64,000 nt of DNA, taken from positions 2,237,001 through 2,301,000 of the forward strand of contig NC_065889.1 in assembly GCF_905147045.1 (NCBI RefSeq). Reading direction: 5' to 3'. The position numbers and the translations under genes are program-made. The DNA is from Nymphalis io (taxonomy: Eukaryota; Arthropoda; Insecta; Lepidoptera; Nymphalidae). The number at the start of each line of letters is the position of its first letter. Position 1 is the stretch's first letter. This document shows, in pieces, positions 43,412 through 53,613 of the stretch. The notes under the pieces were generated by a model. It did not search any database and was not told where the DNA came from. It was given only the letters and a program-made list of their open reading frames with translations.

Positions 43412-43628
43412 GATTTTTTTTTTTATGTTATAGGTAGACGAACGAGCAAATGGGTCACCATCACCCATAGACATTGGCGATGTAAAAAGTCCCTTGTGCC
43501 TGTAGCTACACTGGTTCACTCATCCTTCAACCAGAATAGGGTAGTACTAAGTATTGCTGTTTGAATATCTGATGAGTGGGTGGTACATACCCAGGCGGGC
43601 CGGCACTAAGCCCTACCACGAAGTCTAT
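43412..43628 (-). mobile_element. SINE-A copy A16, internally deleted
   Basis: Eleven-T run, GACGAACGAGCAAATGGGTC, ACCATCACCCATAGACATTG, then a jump to GTCCCTTGTGCCTGTAGCTA, CACTGGTTCACTCATCCTTC, ATCTGATGAGTGGGTGGTAC and the head CCCTACCACGAAGTCT. Confidence 0.92.
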
Positions 43629-43815
43629 TTATTGACGTAAATAAATAATCGCCATTCTGCAATATAGTCAGAATTATATTTATTTCACATGCGATCGATA
43701 CTCTTTGTAATACTGAATTCCGAACATAAGTGTGTCTTATAAACATGTATAAAATACATAACTATAAATATCCCACAGCTGTGAACAGACATTTACTTTT
43801 TTTAGGTGAATTTGA

Positions 43816-44031
43816 AAATTTGGAGCTTATTCCACAACGCTGCTCTAATATGGGTCGATGGATACACTTATGTGTTCATTAGACACATGCATTTCTCACG
43901 ATTCTTCTTTACCGCCTTTGTTTGATATAAATTATAAATACAAATTAAGCTCTTGAAAATTCGTTTTCAGTTCAAGCCCGCAATCTTTGCATAAGATCAC
44001 GTGTCCACAAGGCCATCTTGGCGCACCGGTA
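43816..44031 (-). mobile_element. SINE-B copy B10
   Basis: AATTTGGAGCTTATTCCACA, ACGCTGCTCTAATATGGGTC, AGACACATGCATTTCTCACG, TTATAAATACAAATTAAGCT, TTGAAAATTCGTTTTCAGTT, CAAGCCCGCAATCTTTGCAT and ACAAGGCCATCTTGGC. Nearly full length, old. Confidence 0.85.
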
Positions 44032-44032
44032 G

Positions 44033-45105
44033 CTTGATTCATGATAAAAAATACTAAAAATTAAATTTAATGAAACAATTAATTGTGTTTTCATAACTTG
44101 AATTATAAGTTATAAAATAGTCTCTTGTTACTAATTCCCTATTAAGTAAACTTTTATTGAAGATTCTCGAAGTCATTAGATTTCCGTCTTAAAACTTTCC
44201 GATCAAAGTCGGAACGTCTTGAACACCCCTATTATATTATTAATACATACAATAATATAGATGCGGAGACGGCACAATCTGCAGCGTGAAGGGAGATCCT
44301 TGTAAGGGTGGGGTGAGCTACGATCGATAACTTCAATTGTAATTCGTAGGCCTTGTCTTAAGGTCTGTATTATATTAGTTGTAATACAATTTCTATTTAC
44401 TTTAAGTAAATCTCATGCATTTTAAGATTTCAATTAAATACTGATATTTTAAATAAATATTACTGCAGTTTACCCAAAGTAACATGTTTTACAGCTGCCA
44501 ATATTGGCTGATAAATGTTTCACTCTCTAAGTAGAAATCTTATTTTCAATGCGCCGCAGCATGCGTGGAGGACGAATTTGTTTTTTTTTGTTTGTTTCTA
44601 TTTCACGTCTTAACTACTTGATCATTATGAATTTTTGCATACACGTTGTCAGTTCTCTCCCTTTCATACACTGGCGGAAATGTGTAAATTATAATCGCAA
44701 ATAAAGCACATGAATGCACGCAATGATAATTAAAAACCGGGCTTTAACTCGCAATATAAAGTTAATATTCACGTGTTGATCAACTGGGCTGCAAACATTA
44801 AGCCGAATCAATATTCAAATAGATCGGACTGTTATAAAATAACATTGATGTTTTTACAGTATAACATGATTCGTGCTTAATTACCTGTTCACATAAGTTT
44901 CAAATTTTGTTTTCGGTGCCTTCGTGTTGTTCTGTGCAAAAAGGTTCGTGTTAAAATTGAAGTTCTTTTTTTACATTAATATTATTTTTAACATAAAACC
45001 TTTACGTAGTTTACCTTTACGTAGAACTTGTTAAATGTATTAAATGTATACCTTTTACAAAAAATATGTCTATATATATTTAAGGAATTGTTGGTATACT
45101 GGCTA
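44033..45105. other. Anonymous AT-rich stretch
   Basis: No supported gene; a slightly GC-richer patch at 44265-44330 matches nothing known to me. Confidence 0.4.
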
Positions 45106-45107
45106 GC

Positions 45108-45235
45108 TTAGTTCGTTCAGTCGGAGTCGCGGATGCATTATATCGATACGGTCCCGCAGCTTTTCCTTCGTGGCGAAGACGGCCATCGCAGTGGTTTTAT
45201 GCTTATGATTCGTAAAATTCCACCGTAGTAAGTAA
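45108..45235 (+). mobile_element. GC-richer retroelement-like fragment
   Basis: AGTTCGTTCAGTCGGAGTCG, CGGATGCATTATATCGATAC, GGTCCCGCAGCTTTTCCTTC, GTGGCGAAGACGGCCATCGC, AGTGGTTTTATGC. The GTGGCGAAGACGGCCATCG word is one I associate with lepidopteran LINEs; the clade is not resolved. TTCAGTC could be an initiator, but that is speculation. Confidence 0.35.
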
Positions 45236-45270
45236 ACAATTAAAGACGACATTGTGTTTATTTTTCTTAG

Positions 45271-45358
45271 CTTTCTCTCATTCTGTCATCACTGATTTGA
45301 CATTCAAAAGAGGAAGACAGCGTTACAACTTATCACTGTCTAAACAACATTTATAAGC
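45271..45358 (+). repeat. Short dispersed repeat G, copy 3
   Basis: CTTTCTCTCATTCTGTCATC, ACTGATTTGACATTCAAAAG, AGGAAGACAGCGTTACAACT, TATCACTGTCTAAACAACAT, TTATAAGC. Matches copies at 13.9 and 23.7 kb. Confidence 0.5.
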
Positions 45359-45684
45359 AATAAATGATTAAACTTTGAACAGAATTACTTAACACAATTG
45401 TCGGACACTCCATCGGTCGGAATCTTATAATGCACTGACCTACATTATCGTATTACTCACAGAAAACCATTAACAAGACATTTCTTGAGAGTTTTTAATG
45501 GAAACGGTTCTTGGACGGCTTCTTTTATGTTTCGCAAGACTTTTCCGTTCAATTTTCGTTTCTATTAAATATTTGTGTAAATGTATATTCAGTAAGAAGG
45601 TTTTCGAGTATAAGTGTACAATTGCGTCGAGAGATAGCAGCGCTGAGCGCTTTCTATCGACTGTATCACGGCGAGTTCTCTGAG

Positions 45685-46115
45685 AAATTATTCTCTCTAA
45701 GTCCTGCTTCCCCCTTTCCTTCATAAGTCTACGCGTGCGACATCAATTCCATCGCGCACAAAGAAATTTGGCAACTCCTTTCTTTATCGCATTTTCAAAA
45801 ATGGTATTCCTTACCAGCTCACGTGTTCCCCTCCTTTTACAACCCAGCTTCCCCCTTTCCTTCATAACTCTAAGCGTGTACATCAATTCCATCGCGCACA
45901 AAGAAATTTGCCAACTCCTTTCTTTATCGCACTTTCAAAAAATGGGAATTTATAACCCGGGTTCCTTCAAACGAGGCGTAAAGAGGTATCCTGCGGGCCG
46001 GCAAGGTGGGGGCGGCTAGTGCAGAATATTCTTTCCGACTGTACTGGCCGTCGTCGCGTTTGGACTCTACGACCACTTACCATCAGGTGGAGTAGTCATT
46101 TGCCCTCCCGGCAAA
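45685..46115 (+). pseudogene. LINE 3' end F2 with internal duplication
   Basis: Same element as F1: frame HQFHRAQRNLATPFFIAF, then after a duplicated stretch YNPGSFKRGVKRYPAGRQGG and a TAG at 46017-46019. The 3' UTR has TACTGGCCGTCGTCGCGTTT and ACCACTTACCATCAGGTGG (46072-46090), ending in AAATATAAAAAAAGG. The 141-bp repeat adds a second HQFHRAQ-like coding block and breaks the ORF. Confidence 0.8.
45706..45985 (+). repeat. 141-bp imperfect tandem duplication in F2
   Basis: GCTTCCCCCTTTCCTTCATAA starts at 45706 and again at 45847. Both units carry ACATCAATTCCATCGCGCAC and AACTCCTTTCTTTATCGCA. They diverge after TTTTCAAAAA. F1 has only one unit. Confidence 0.88.
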
Positions 46116-46325
46116 TATAAAAAAAGGTATAGCGGTTCTTATATGAACGTATTATTAGTTCTATCGTTATATTAAAAAAAACTAAAATTCCATGATTTAT
46201 GCAGAATCCATGTGAATTAACGAATACATATCTGTTCTATATAAAAGTTTTTGATACATGGTGACGAATTTATAGTATAAGTTGATTTAATAAGTATTAC
46301 TAACATAATTTAAGTTATGCATAAG

Positions 46326-46480
46326 TTCTGAAATTCTTCCACATATGTATTTCACCAACCCGCATTGGAGCAGCGTGGTGGAATAAGGTTCAAACCTCTC
46401 TCTCGTCAAACTCCTTCTCCTCAAAAAAGGAGAGGAGGTCTTAGCCCAGCAGTGGGACATTTACAGGCTGTTACAGTAAG
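46326..46480 (+). mobile_element. SINE-B 3' half B11
   Basis: TTCTGAAATTCTTCCACATA, TTTCACCAACCCGCATTGGA, GCAGCGTGGTGGAATAAGGT, AAAAAAGGAGAGGAGGTCTT, AGCCCAGCAGTGGGACATTT, ACAGGCTGTTACAG. A 24-base insert sits between CAAACCT and CCTTCTCC. Confidence 0.93.
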
Positions 46481-46481
46481 T

Positions 46482-47126
46482 TCGACCATTGTATGCTATA
46501 TGTATATAGCTATGCGATAAAAAAAATATGATGGTGAGTCAATAAATGAGAAAAACGTGATTTATATTTCTTACAGTATCAGTCTCTAATTCTATGGACG
46601 ATGGTCTCCACCTACCATTTTAGGTTTTTCATAGTTTCTGGAGTATTGACGGTGTAAGTACTCGTAATGGTCATAAGAGTCAAGATAGAACAGTGGCTAG
46701 TACATGTGATAGTTGAAACCGATGATCGCTGGAAGGACCCAGCTGTTGGACAATTGCTAGCTGTTACTTAGCAATATATATGGGTTTTGTTGACTGACGA
46801 TAACTTGATCCATTGTTCGTTTGCATTGTTTGTTTTTTTTAATTAAAATTTAAAAAATAACTTTAAAAAACGTTTAAAAAAAACCAAATGCCTATATTTA
46901 GCTTTTTCATTTAAAAAAAAATCTATCTGCGTTCTTATTTTCAATGTTACAGTTAATATATTATGATTACTAGTAAAAGTACTTTTATTTTTTGAAGGGT
47001 TCCAGGTATGAGAATTTTGTTTGAATTTTTTTTTCATGTTTAGCTTAGTACATATCTAAGCTATGAAGTTCCTGTCTGTGATTTCAAAATAACTACCTAT
47101 TTTTGAGTGAAAATATGATGATGAAA
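46482..47126. other. Anonymous AT-rich stretch
   Basis: Nothing recognised. Confidence 0.45.
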
Positions 47127-47128
47127 CC

Positions 47129-47385
47129 TTTTTTGTATGGAATAGGACGAGCATATGGGCCACTCGATGGTAAGTAGTCACCAACGCCCATATACATTGG
47201 CATTGTAAGAAATGTTAACCATTACTTACATCACCCATGCGCCACTAACCTTGAGAACTAAGATATTATGTCCCTTATGCCTGTAATTACACTCACCCTT
47301 CAAATCAGAACACAACAATAACAAGTACTGCTGTTTTGCGGTAGAATATCTGATGAGTGCTTGGTACCTACCCAGACGAGCTAGC
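47129..47385 (-). mobile_element. SINE-A copy A17, head-truncated
   Basis: GAATAGGACGAGCATATGGG, CCACTCGATGGTAAGTAGTC, ACCAACGCCCATATACATTG, TGCGCCACTAACCTTGAGAA, TGCCTGTAATTACACTCACC, GTTTTGCGGTAGAATATCTG, GGTACCTACCCAGACGAGCT. It ends without TTGCACAAAGCCC and meets a SINE-B tail. Confidence 0.93.
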
Positions 47386-47392
47386 CTGCTTC

Positions 47393-47482
47393 TTTGTGTA
47401 TTCATCAACCATTATTGGAGCAGCGAGGTGGATTAAACTCTAAGCCTTCTCCTTCAAGGCCGCAACCCTAAACCAGCAGTAG
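47393..47482 (+). mobile_element. SINE-B tail fragment B12
   Basis: TGTGTATTCATCAACCATTA, TTGGAGCAGCGAGGTGGATT, AAACTCTAAGCCTTCTCCTT, AACCAGCAGTAGG. It lies head-on against A17, so one probably inserted into the other. Confidence 0.85.
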
Positions 47483-47807
47483 GTATGCGGATAATTTTCT
47501 TTTTTTTTAATGCAGGTTTACACTCCTTCGATTTACTCCATTAATATACACGAATAATATGTACTAAGCTAATTTTTTATCAGCGCTGTAGTTCATTAAC
47601 CTTCCAATAGTAAATAAATAACCTGTATTTCTATTTGTATAAATGAGGTCAATAAACGAATGAATAAGGTATCTTCTGAAAGGGAGAATTGAACTGTAAT
47701 CAAAAACCGATTATCGGGCAGAACACGCATACGGCATAAGTAAAAAATTCATAGTAGTAACAGTCATTAGTAATATCATCAATATTGAAATAATACAAAA
47801 TATTCAA

Positions 47808-47955
47808 TCAACAGCCAATCGTTGTCCACTGCTGAACACAGGCCTCTCCCAAGGTGCGCCAAAGCTCCCTGTCCTCCGCCTTCCGCATCCAGTTGGTGCC
47901 CGGCACCTTCTTAAGGTCGTCGGTCCACCTGGCTGGAGGGCGCCCTACGCTGCGC
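47808..47955 (-). pseudogene. RTE-type LINE C-terminal tail
   Basis: A 48-codon open reverse-strand frame reads RSVGRPPARWTDDLKKVPG, NWMRKAEDRELWRTLGEACV, QQWT and stops at 47810-47808. This is the extreme C-terminus of the RTE reverse-transcriptase protein also seen at 3.5 kb (VGRP-TRWADDLK). No internal stop or frameshift, so it is a younger copy, but almost entirely 5'-truncated. Confidence 0.9.
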
Positions 47956-47956
47956 A

Positions 47957-48785
47957 ATATTAGATATATAAAATTATTTTCAACTTGCTATTTGTTATTT
48001 AAACTTATTTAATTATTCATATCTGTTTCTTATATAAACTGATGTAGTTTATCATATTGATTTTTAGTTTTTAATTAAATAAGCTGAGCGAAACATGAAT
48101 TGGATGTAAAAACTTATTAACATTCGTGGTACCTTTAGCATAGGTTTCTTTAAGTTTGTGTAAATTTATGAATTGTCTAGATACTTGTTTATATATTTAT
48201 TATATTATCTTTCTTACGTAAAGTTCATAGAATATATATAAAAGACCTCTTACTTCGTGTTGTATTAATGTCAGAGAAGCAGTATTTTACGTTATCGTTA
48301 AATAAATGTTCAGTTTCCTGATCACATGGTTCGTAGAATTAGCTACAAACGATACAACCTTCCCGGAATATGTAGTAAGGTTGTTATGTTTTTAACAAAT
48401 TGGATTATTATTATGATATTTTTTGCTAACACACGAATTAAATTAACTGAAATGAAAAATTAAGAATAGAACACAGAATTTAATTCAAATAAAAATTAAA
48501 TTTCAATATTTTGTAAATGGATAATTGAGACAAGTAAAACAAAAAAACACTTATAAAATACCACTAATATTAAAATTTTCGAACAGTTAAATACAAAAAA
48601 AGAAAACACTAACTATGTATATAATTGTATTTGATGAGTATTTGTAATCTAAAACCTAGAACTCAATAAAGTTCTAGGTCCGATTTGAAAATTATTTTCG
48701 AGAAAGTTATAGCCTATACAAAAATATATTCATAATACTCGTTTATCTATAATAAATTATTATTATTATATAGTATAAATATCCA
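47957..48785. other. Anonymous AT-rich stretch
   Basis: Nothing recognised. Confidence 0.45.
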
Positions 48786-48786
48786 C

Positions 48787-49085
48787 TTTTTTTTTTTTTT
48801 TATAGAATAGGAACGTGGACGAGCATATGGGCCACCTGATGGTAAGTGGTCACCAAACGCCCTTAGACATTGGCATTGTAAGAATTGTCAACCATCGCTT
48901 ATAGCCAATGCGCCCCCAACCTTGGGAAGTAAGATTTTATGACCCTTGTGCCTGTAATTACACTGGCTCACTCACCCTTCAAACCGGAACATAACAATAT
49001 CAAGTATTGCTGTTTTGCGGTAGAATATCTGATGAGTGGGTGGTACCTACCCAGACGAGCTTGCACAAAGCCCTACCACCAGTAA
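48787..49085 (-). mobile_element. SINE-A copy A18, full length, young subfamily
   Basis: Fifteen-T tail, TATAGAATAGGAACGTGGAC, complete body with CTTAGACATTGG, AAGATTTTATGACCC, TGTCAACC and CAATATCAAG, and head CCCTACCACCAGTA. Shares nearly all diagnostic bases with A13. Confidence 0.97.
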
Positions 49086-49089
49086 ACTA

Positions 49090-51597
49090 ATATCAAATAA
49101 ATAAATTTAAACTATCATAAATTTATTTAATTTTAAAGAAAGCAACGATCGATTTCTTTTTAAACTAAATAATAAACTTTTAGTCAGTAGTAATAGTTAG
49201 CATTATATAAAATTATATCAAGAAAAATAATAAAAATAATAATATTTTTACCTACAACTTGAGTTTATCACCCGCGAAATTGAATTTACGTTGACGGTAT
49301 ACGAACTTCACTTCCCGGAGCGCCCCCTACTTCGCCAATTCAACCGTGGAAATCCGTTAAAGCATTTATATTACAGGTCGATACTGAATATTGAAACTTG
49401 AAAGTCGCGACCAATCTGAGTACCATAATTTTGAAATTTTATTTCATTCATCATTCATTATCATTCGCTTGCTCTTGTAAGACTCAACCAGAATATAATA
49501 CTCAATATTAGATGTTATAAAAATTATTATTATAAACTAATTATAATCTGTATCTTTTAAAACATCACAATATTGTTATTATATATATTTTATTACACTT
49601 AAAAATTTAAATAATAATATTATAGAAGTTGCTTGAGTTAAAACACGCGGTTATTAATGGTAGATAAGTGGGAAAGCATACCGTGGCGGTTTTAGTCGGT
49701 TTGAGTCTAACATATTCTCCATCATCTCCAAAATGGGCATCCATGAGGATTTTCCCATGAAAAAAAGGCCTTATCGGCAATGCAACCATCTCTTTAGACA
49801 ACCTTTGCAGAAGACAGATTATAAAGTATCTGAGAAGAAGTACAATAACACAATCAAGTGATCAAGACATCTAGCTATACGTATGTATTAATTTAGTCGT
49901 GCTTAAATTTAATTTTTACGTTTATTAATTGAAAATAAATTGAACAACATTTTTTTTATTTAGTTGTTAATAGCACACTTACAACATACATATAAAGCAT
50001 TGAAATTAATTTATAAAACAATAATAGTATATCTAATAAGAATGTCAATTCCAGATTCAATCTAATCAAATTCAAATGAAAAGTAACAAAAAATCAGTAT
50101 TTTTTTAAAGATGTCAAAATTAAATAATAAATAGTGTCATTGTTATAATAAAAAAAATTAACAATTACAAGTATATTCTACATTTTTAAACTGGCAACAT
50201 GGACGTTGACAGGTGCTCGTTATGGCGGGAGATTGACAGCGATGATTCACTTTTTGATCTTTACTGAATTTCGAATTTTAAAATAGAAAGTTACTTAGAA
50301 ATCCTATGTAGCCGAGTTTTACATATGGGTTTTAAATATAGTAATTTCCCTATTTTTCATGAATGTGGTTACAAAGTTTACATAGAAAAAAGATTTTAAA
50401 TATTTCATTTTATAATGGAAATATTTAGTATCATTTACAAGTAATAACTACACCAGTAGAAGTAATAATTTTTATTATTTGTTAATTTTAATATCTTTAA
50501 TATAATAACTATGAGATATTTTAAATTTAATTAAAACAAAATATCATATATTTTTAATTCGATGTCAATCGTTCAGTTCTCGTTTTTATGCGCGGGAAAA
50601 CAATTTTTATAGTTTAGGTAGGTTACAATACCAATTATCAAATACAATATAGAAATATGTAATTATTAAATATATTCAATGAAGTACATAAATAAGTATT
50701 TCTAATACAAGATACGATAAGATTTCCAATACAGTTCAAATTAATATAAAGCTTGTAACTCTGTCCTTTTGTATCCTTAAATACTTAAATTAATGATTCT
50801 GTTAGAGTACCACAGATTACTCAGTGTCCAAGACCCAGGAGGACACAAAGCGGAGACCACGACAAACTTGTAACGTCTAAACGAATATTTGTCGAGAGGG
50901 ATTGAAACAAGCTAGTGCAATCACTTCAAACCATCGTCTTTTATCGAACATGTAATACGAATCAATATTTGTAGCGGAATTTATAACAATTATAATAACT
51001 AATGCTGTCCGTGTTCCCAAAGTTATGCAAATAAAAATTATGCCACATTCTTCAATAATACTCACTGTATTTTTGATGAGACATCTATTAGTGCAAAACG
51101 GTGCGATGCAACAGGGCTTAATCTGAGCTCTCGATTGATGAGATTTATTTCCTAAAGTAGATTATTATGTAAAAATACTATTAATACCATGTACCAACTA
51201 AATAATGTATCATATTTTACGCTCATAGATACAATCAGATAAAAAAGTGATCTATTATTTCTAAACATATATATGAGTACCAAATCTACCAATGTACCAA
51301 TCCTTTATAGGTCTTCTGCCAAGCTACATCACTACTCCGATGTAAGACCGAATCGAATGTCGTGATGACAAATGATATGACAATTGGCACACGGCATAAG
51401 AGATGCCGTTACGCCTCCTCAGCCACTCTCTACTTTCTACTCTCTACTCTCACTTATGATCAGATAATTATGACATATTAGGATAGAGTTTAGACTGAGT
51501 GACTGAACTCTGACTGACTGTTCTGAGTACTGACAGTTATATATGAAAAATTGTTTGCTAATTACGCTTAAATTTTGCCAATTAATGATTACTGAAG
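49090..51597. other. Long anonymous stretch
   Basis: Includes a small GC-richer patch at 49260-49345 with a CTCF-like word (reverse strand AGTAGGGGGCGCTCC, 49317-49331). A 64-codon minus-strand frame at 49607-49801 reads SKEMVALPIRPFFHGKILMD and continues with GDDGEYVRLKP, less biased than its surroundings but not recognised. No gene is supported. Confidence 0.35.
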
Positions 51598-51598
51598 C

Positions 51599-51664
51599 AT
51601 TACCTTCTCAAAATGGAGAGGAGGCCTTAGCCCAGCAGTGGGACACTAACAGGCTGTTACTGTA
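51599..51664 (+). mobile_element. SINE-B tail fragment B13
   Basis: TTACCTTCTCAAAATGGAGA, GGAGGCCTTAGCCCAGCAGT, GGGACACTAACAGGCTGTTA, CTGTACTGTTAC. Heavily 5'-truncated, well preserved. Confidence 0.93.
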
Positions 51665-51665
51665 C

Positions 51666-52260
51666 TGTTACTAATTACTAAAGCAACGTTAAGTAAAAAA
51701 TAATCTGATGGGATGAAAATACTTTTCCAATAATAGTCTTACCTAATGACTTTTATTGAAAACAAACAAGCGTCATATAAACAGAGTTTTATATAATAAT
51801 GTATGCTCCGATTGCTTTTTAAATTAATTACTGTCGTAGTGTTATATAGAAGTAATGTAATAAAAGTCCAGGATGTAATTAGTCTTATATATAAAACCAG
51901 AGATGGTAAAATTCTTTGTAAGAATGAGATTGATAGAGGCGACCTCTTTAATTAAGTTTGTTAAATTTTGAGAAAACAAAGTCTATTAAGGATTTAAGGA
52001 TCGGTTTCTGTGTCATAATTTTATTGTTAATATTATGACAATTACGACTTTGAAGTAAAAGTGAGTTTAAAAAGCTAGCTAGATCGCACTTTTAGCGATA
52101 AGACCGCCTTTTGTACTCTTTTGTTGTACATAGAGCATATTCTATTCTATTTTATTCTAAAAAACTTTAGTAAGAAGTTTTAAAAGTATTTACGAAATAA
52201 TTTTACTTTTTCCATCAGTTGGCAGAGAAAGTAGGTGATATATTTTTCAGAACTGCGGTC
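51666..52260. other. Anonymous AT-rich stretch
   Basis: Nothing recognised. Confidence 0.45.
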
Positions 52261-52261
52261 A

Positions 52262-52430
52262 TTTTCAACGGAGCGTAATAATCAACTACACGGTCGATAT
52301 AACAGGGTACAAATGTGTGCGCAAATACAGGTACACTCTACTCCTCAACACAGTCCGATATTAAGATTCATCCGAAGAGATTAGGCGCAAGCTTTAATGC
52401 TTTTACGAGGCATGGGATTGTAAGCATTGT
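52262..52430 (-). mobile_element. SINE-D relic D9
   Basis: ATGTGTGCGCAAATACAGGT, ACACTCTACTCCTC, CAGTCCGATATTAAGATTCA, TCCGAAGAGATTAGGCGCAA, TTTTACGAGGCATGGGA. Reverse middle part of SINE-D; old. Confidence 0.7.
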
Positions 52431-52451
52431 TAACTTCAAAATTCAGGGCCG

Positions 52452-52626
52452 CTATTCGGTGTTGTAATGGTTGGTAGATACAAACATGGTATTTTTACAT
52501 CCTTTAACATGTTTTCTTTAGGTTTTCTTCACCGCTGAGTACAAAGTGAATCATAAATAAAATTTAAGCACATGAAGTTCAGTGGTGCTTCAGTTAAAAT
52601 TCTAACAATTGGGCCTACTCGGCTCA
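52452..52626 (-). mobile_element. SINE-B relic B14
   Basis: TGTAATGGTTGGTAGATACA, GGTTTTCTTCACCGCTGAGT, ACAAAGTGAATCATAAATAA, TTTAAGCACATGAAGTTCAG, TGGTGCTT, TAAAATTCTAACAATTGGGC, CTACTCGGCT. B-box region deleted. Confidence 0.85.
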
Positions 52627-52627
52627 A

Positions 52628-53388
52628 AAAAAAGGAAAACGGTTTTATGCACCTTTTCACTTTTCTAAAATAATACACTTACTCTACAAGCATTCTTAGG
52701 TAACTAAGTCAAGCAAATCTAAATCTAAAACAATCACGTTACATGGTAAGATAGACATAGCTAAGATCTTCTGATGCGGCAAAAGTCCTTCGACGTACCG
52801 CTAAGCATTAGTCGGCCCGGCCCGTATGTCCATTCGCCTGAAAACCGCTTACATAAACCGCTTTATATTATAACATAGAATACCGGTGAATTATAAATGT
52901 AGATTTAGTAAAATTCCATTATCGTACTATTAATTTTACGCTTCAATTTCGTCAAGAGCACTGTCACTCCGATAACTAATATTAATTTATTTGAAAGCTA
53001 TTCAATGCATTTCGTATACGTAACGGTGAAGTAGTATTTGATAGGAACTTTCAATGTATTGAGCTTTTCCATTAGTAATAATATTCACATTAAAATAATT
53101 AAATTCATCTGTTCGTATTCAAATTCCTTTATTCGATGTAGAATCTTAGATTATCTTAGTCAAAGAAAAAAACTAACGACGTTTCGAAAAAGAAAATACC
53201 TTTACCGGAGAATAACTAACAAAAGAAACGTATATATACATAAGATGACTATGTAATTGATTGTAATGGTTGAAATCTCTTAATCTTGTTATTTGAACAC
53301 ACCTAATTACGTTATATAACAGTTATATTTTCCATGAATGTACAATAAAACTCAAATAAGAAATTGTTGGATACGAGCATTATCACAT
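52628..53388. other. Anonymous AT-rich stretch
   Basis: Nothing recognised; the 72-codon frame at 53038-53256 is basic and unremarkable. Confidence 0.4.
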
Positions 53389-53389
53389 A

Positions 53390-53613
53390 ATTTACTTGGT
53401 GTTGGCTTTGTACAAGCCCCTGTGTTACCTACACACCCACTAATCACGTATTCTTCCCCCAAGCAGGAGTACATATTGTTGTGTTCCGGTTTGAACAGTG
53501 AAACGGTATACACAAAGACGCACAAGAGACATAACATCTGAGTTCCTAAGGTTGGTGGCGATGAAAGTAACGGTTAATATTTCTTACAGTACCAATGTCT
53601 AAGGAGCAGTTAT
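53390..53613 (+). mobile_element. SINE-A relic A19
   Basis: TTGGTGTTGGCTTTGTACAA, ACACACCCACTAATCACGTA, TATTGTTGTGTTCCGGTTTG, CAAGAGACATAACATCTGAG, CCTAAGGTTGGTGGCGATGA, GGTTAATATTTCTTACAGTA, CCAATGTCTA. Tail lost. Confidence 0.85.
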
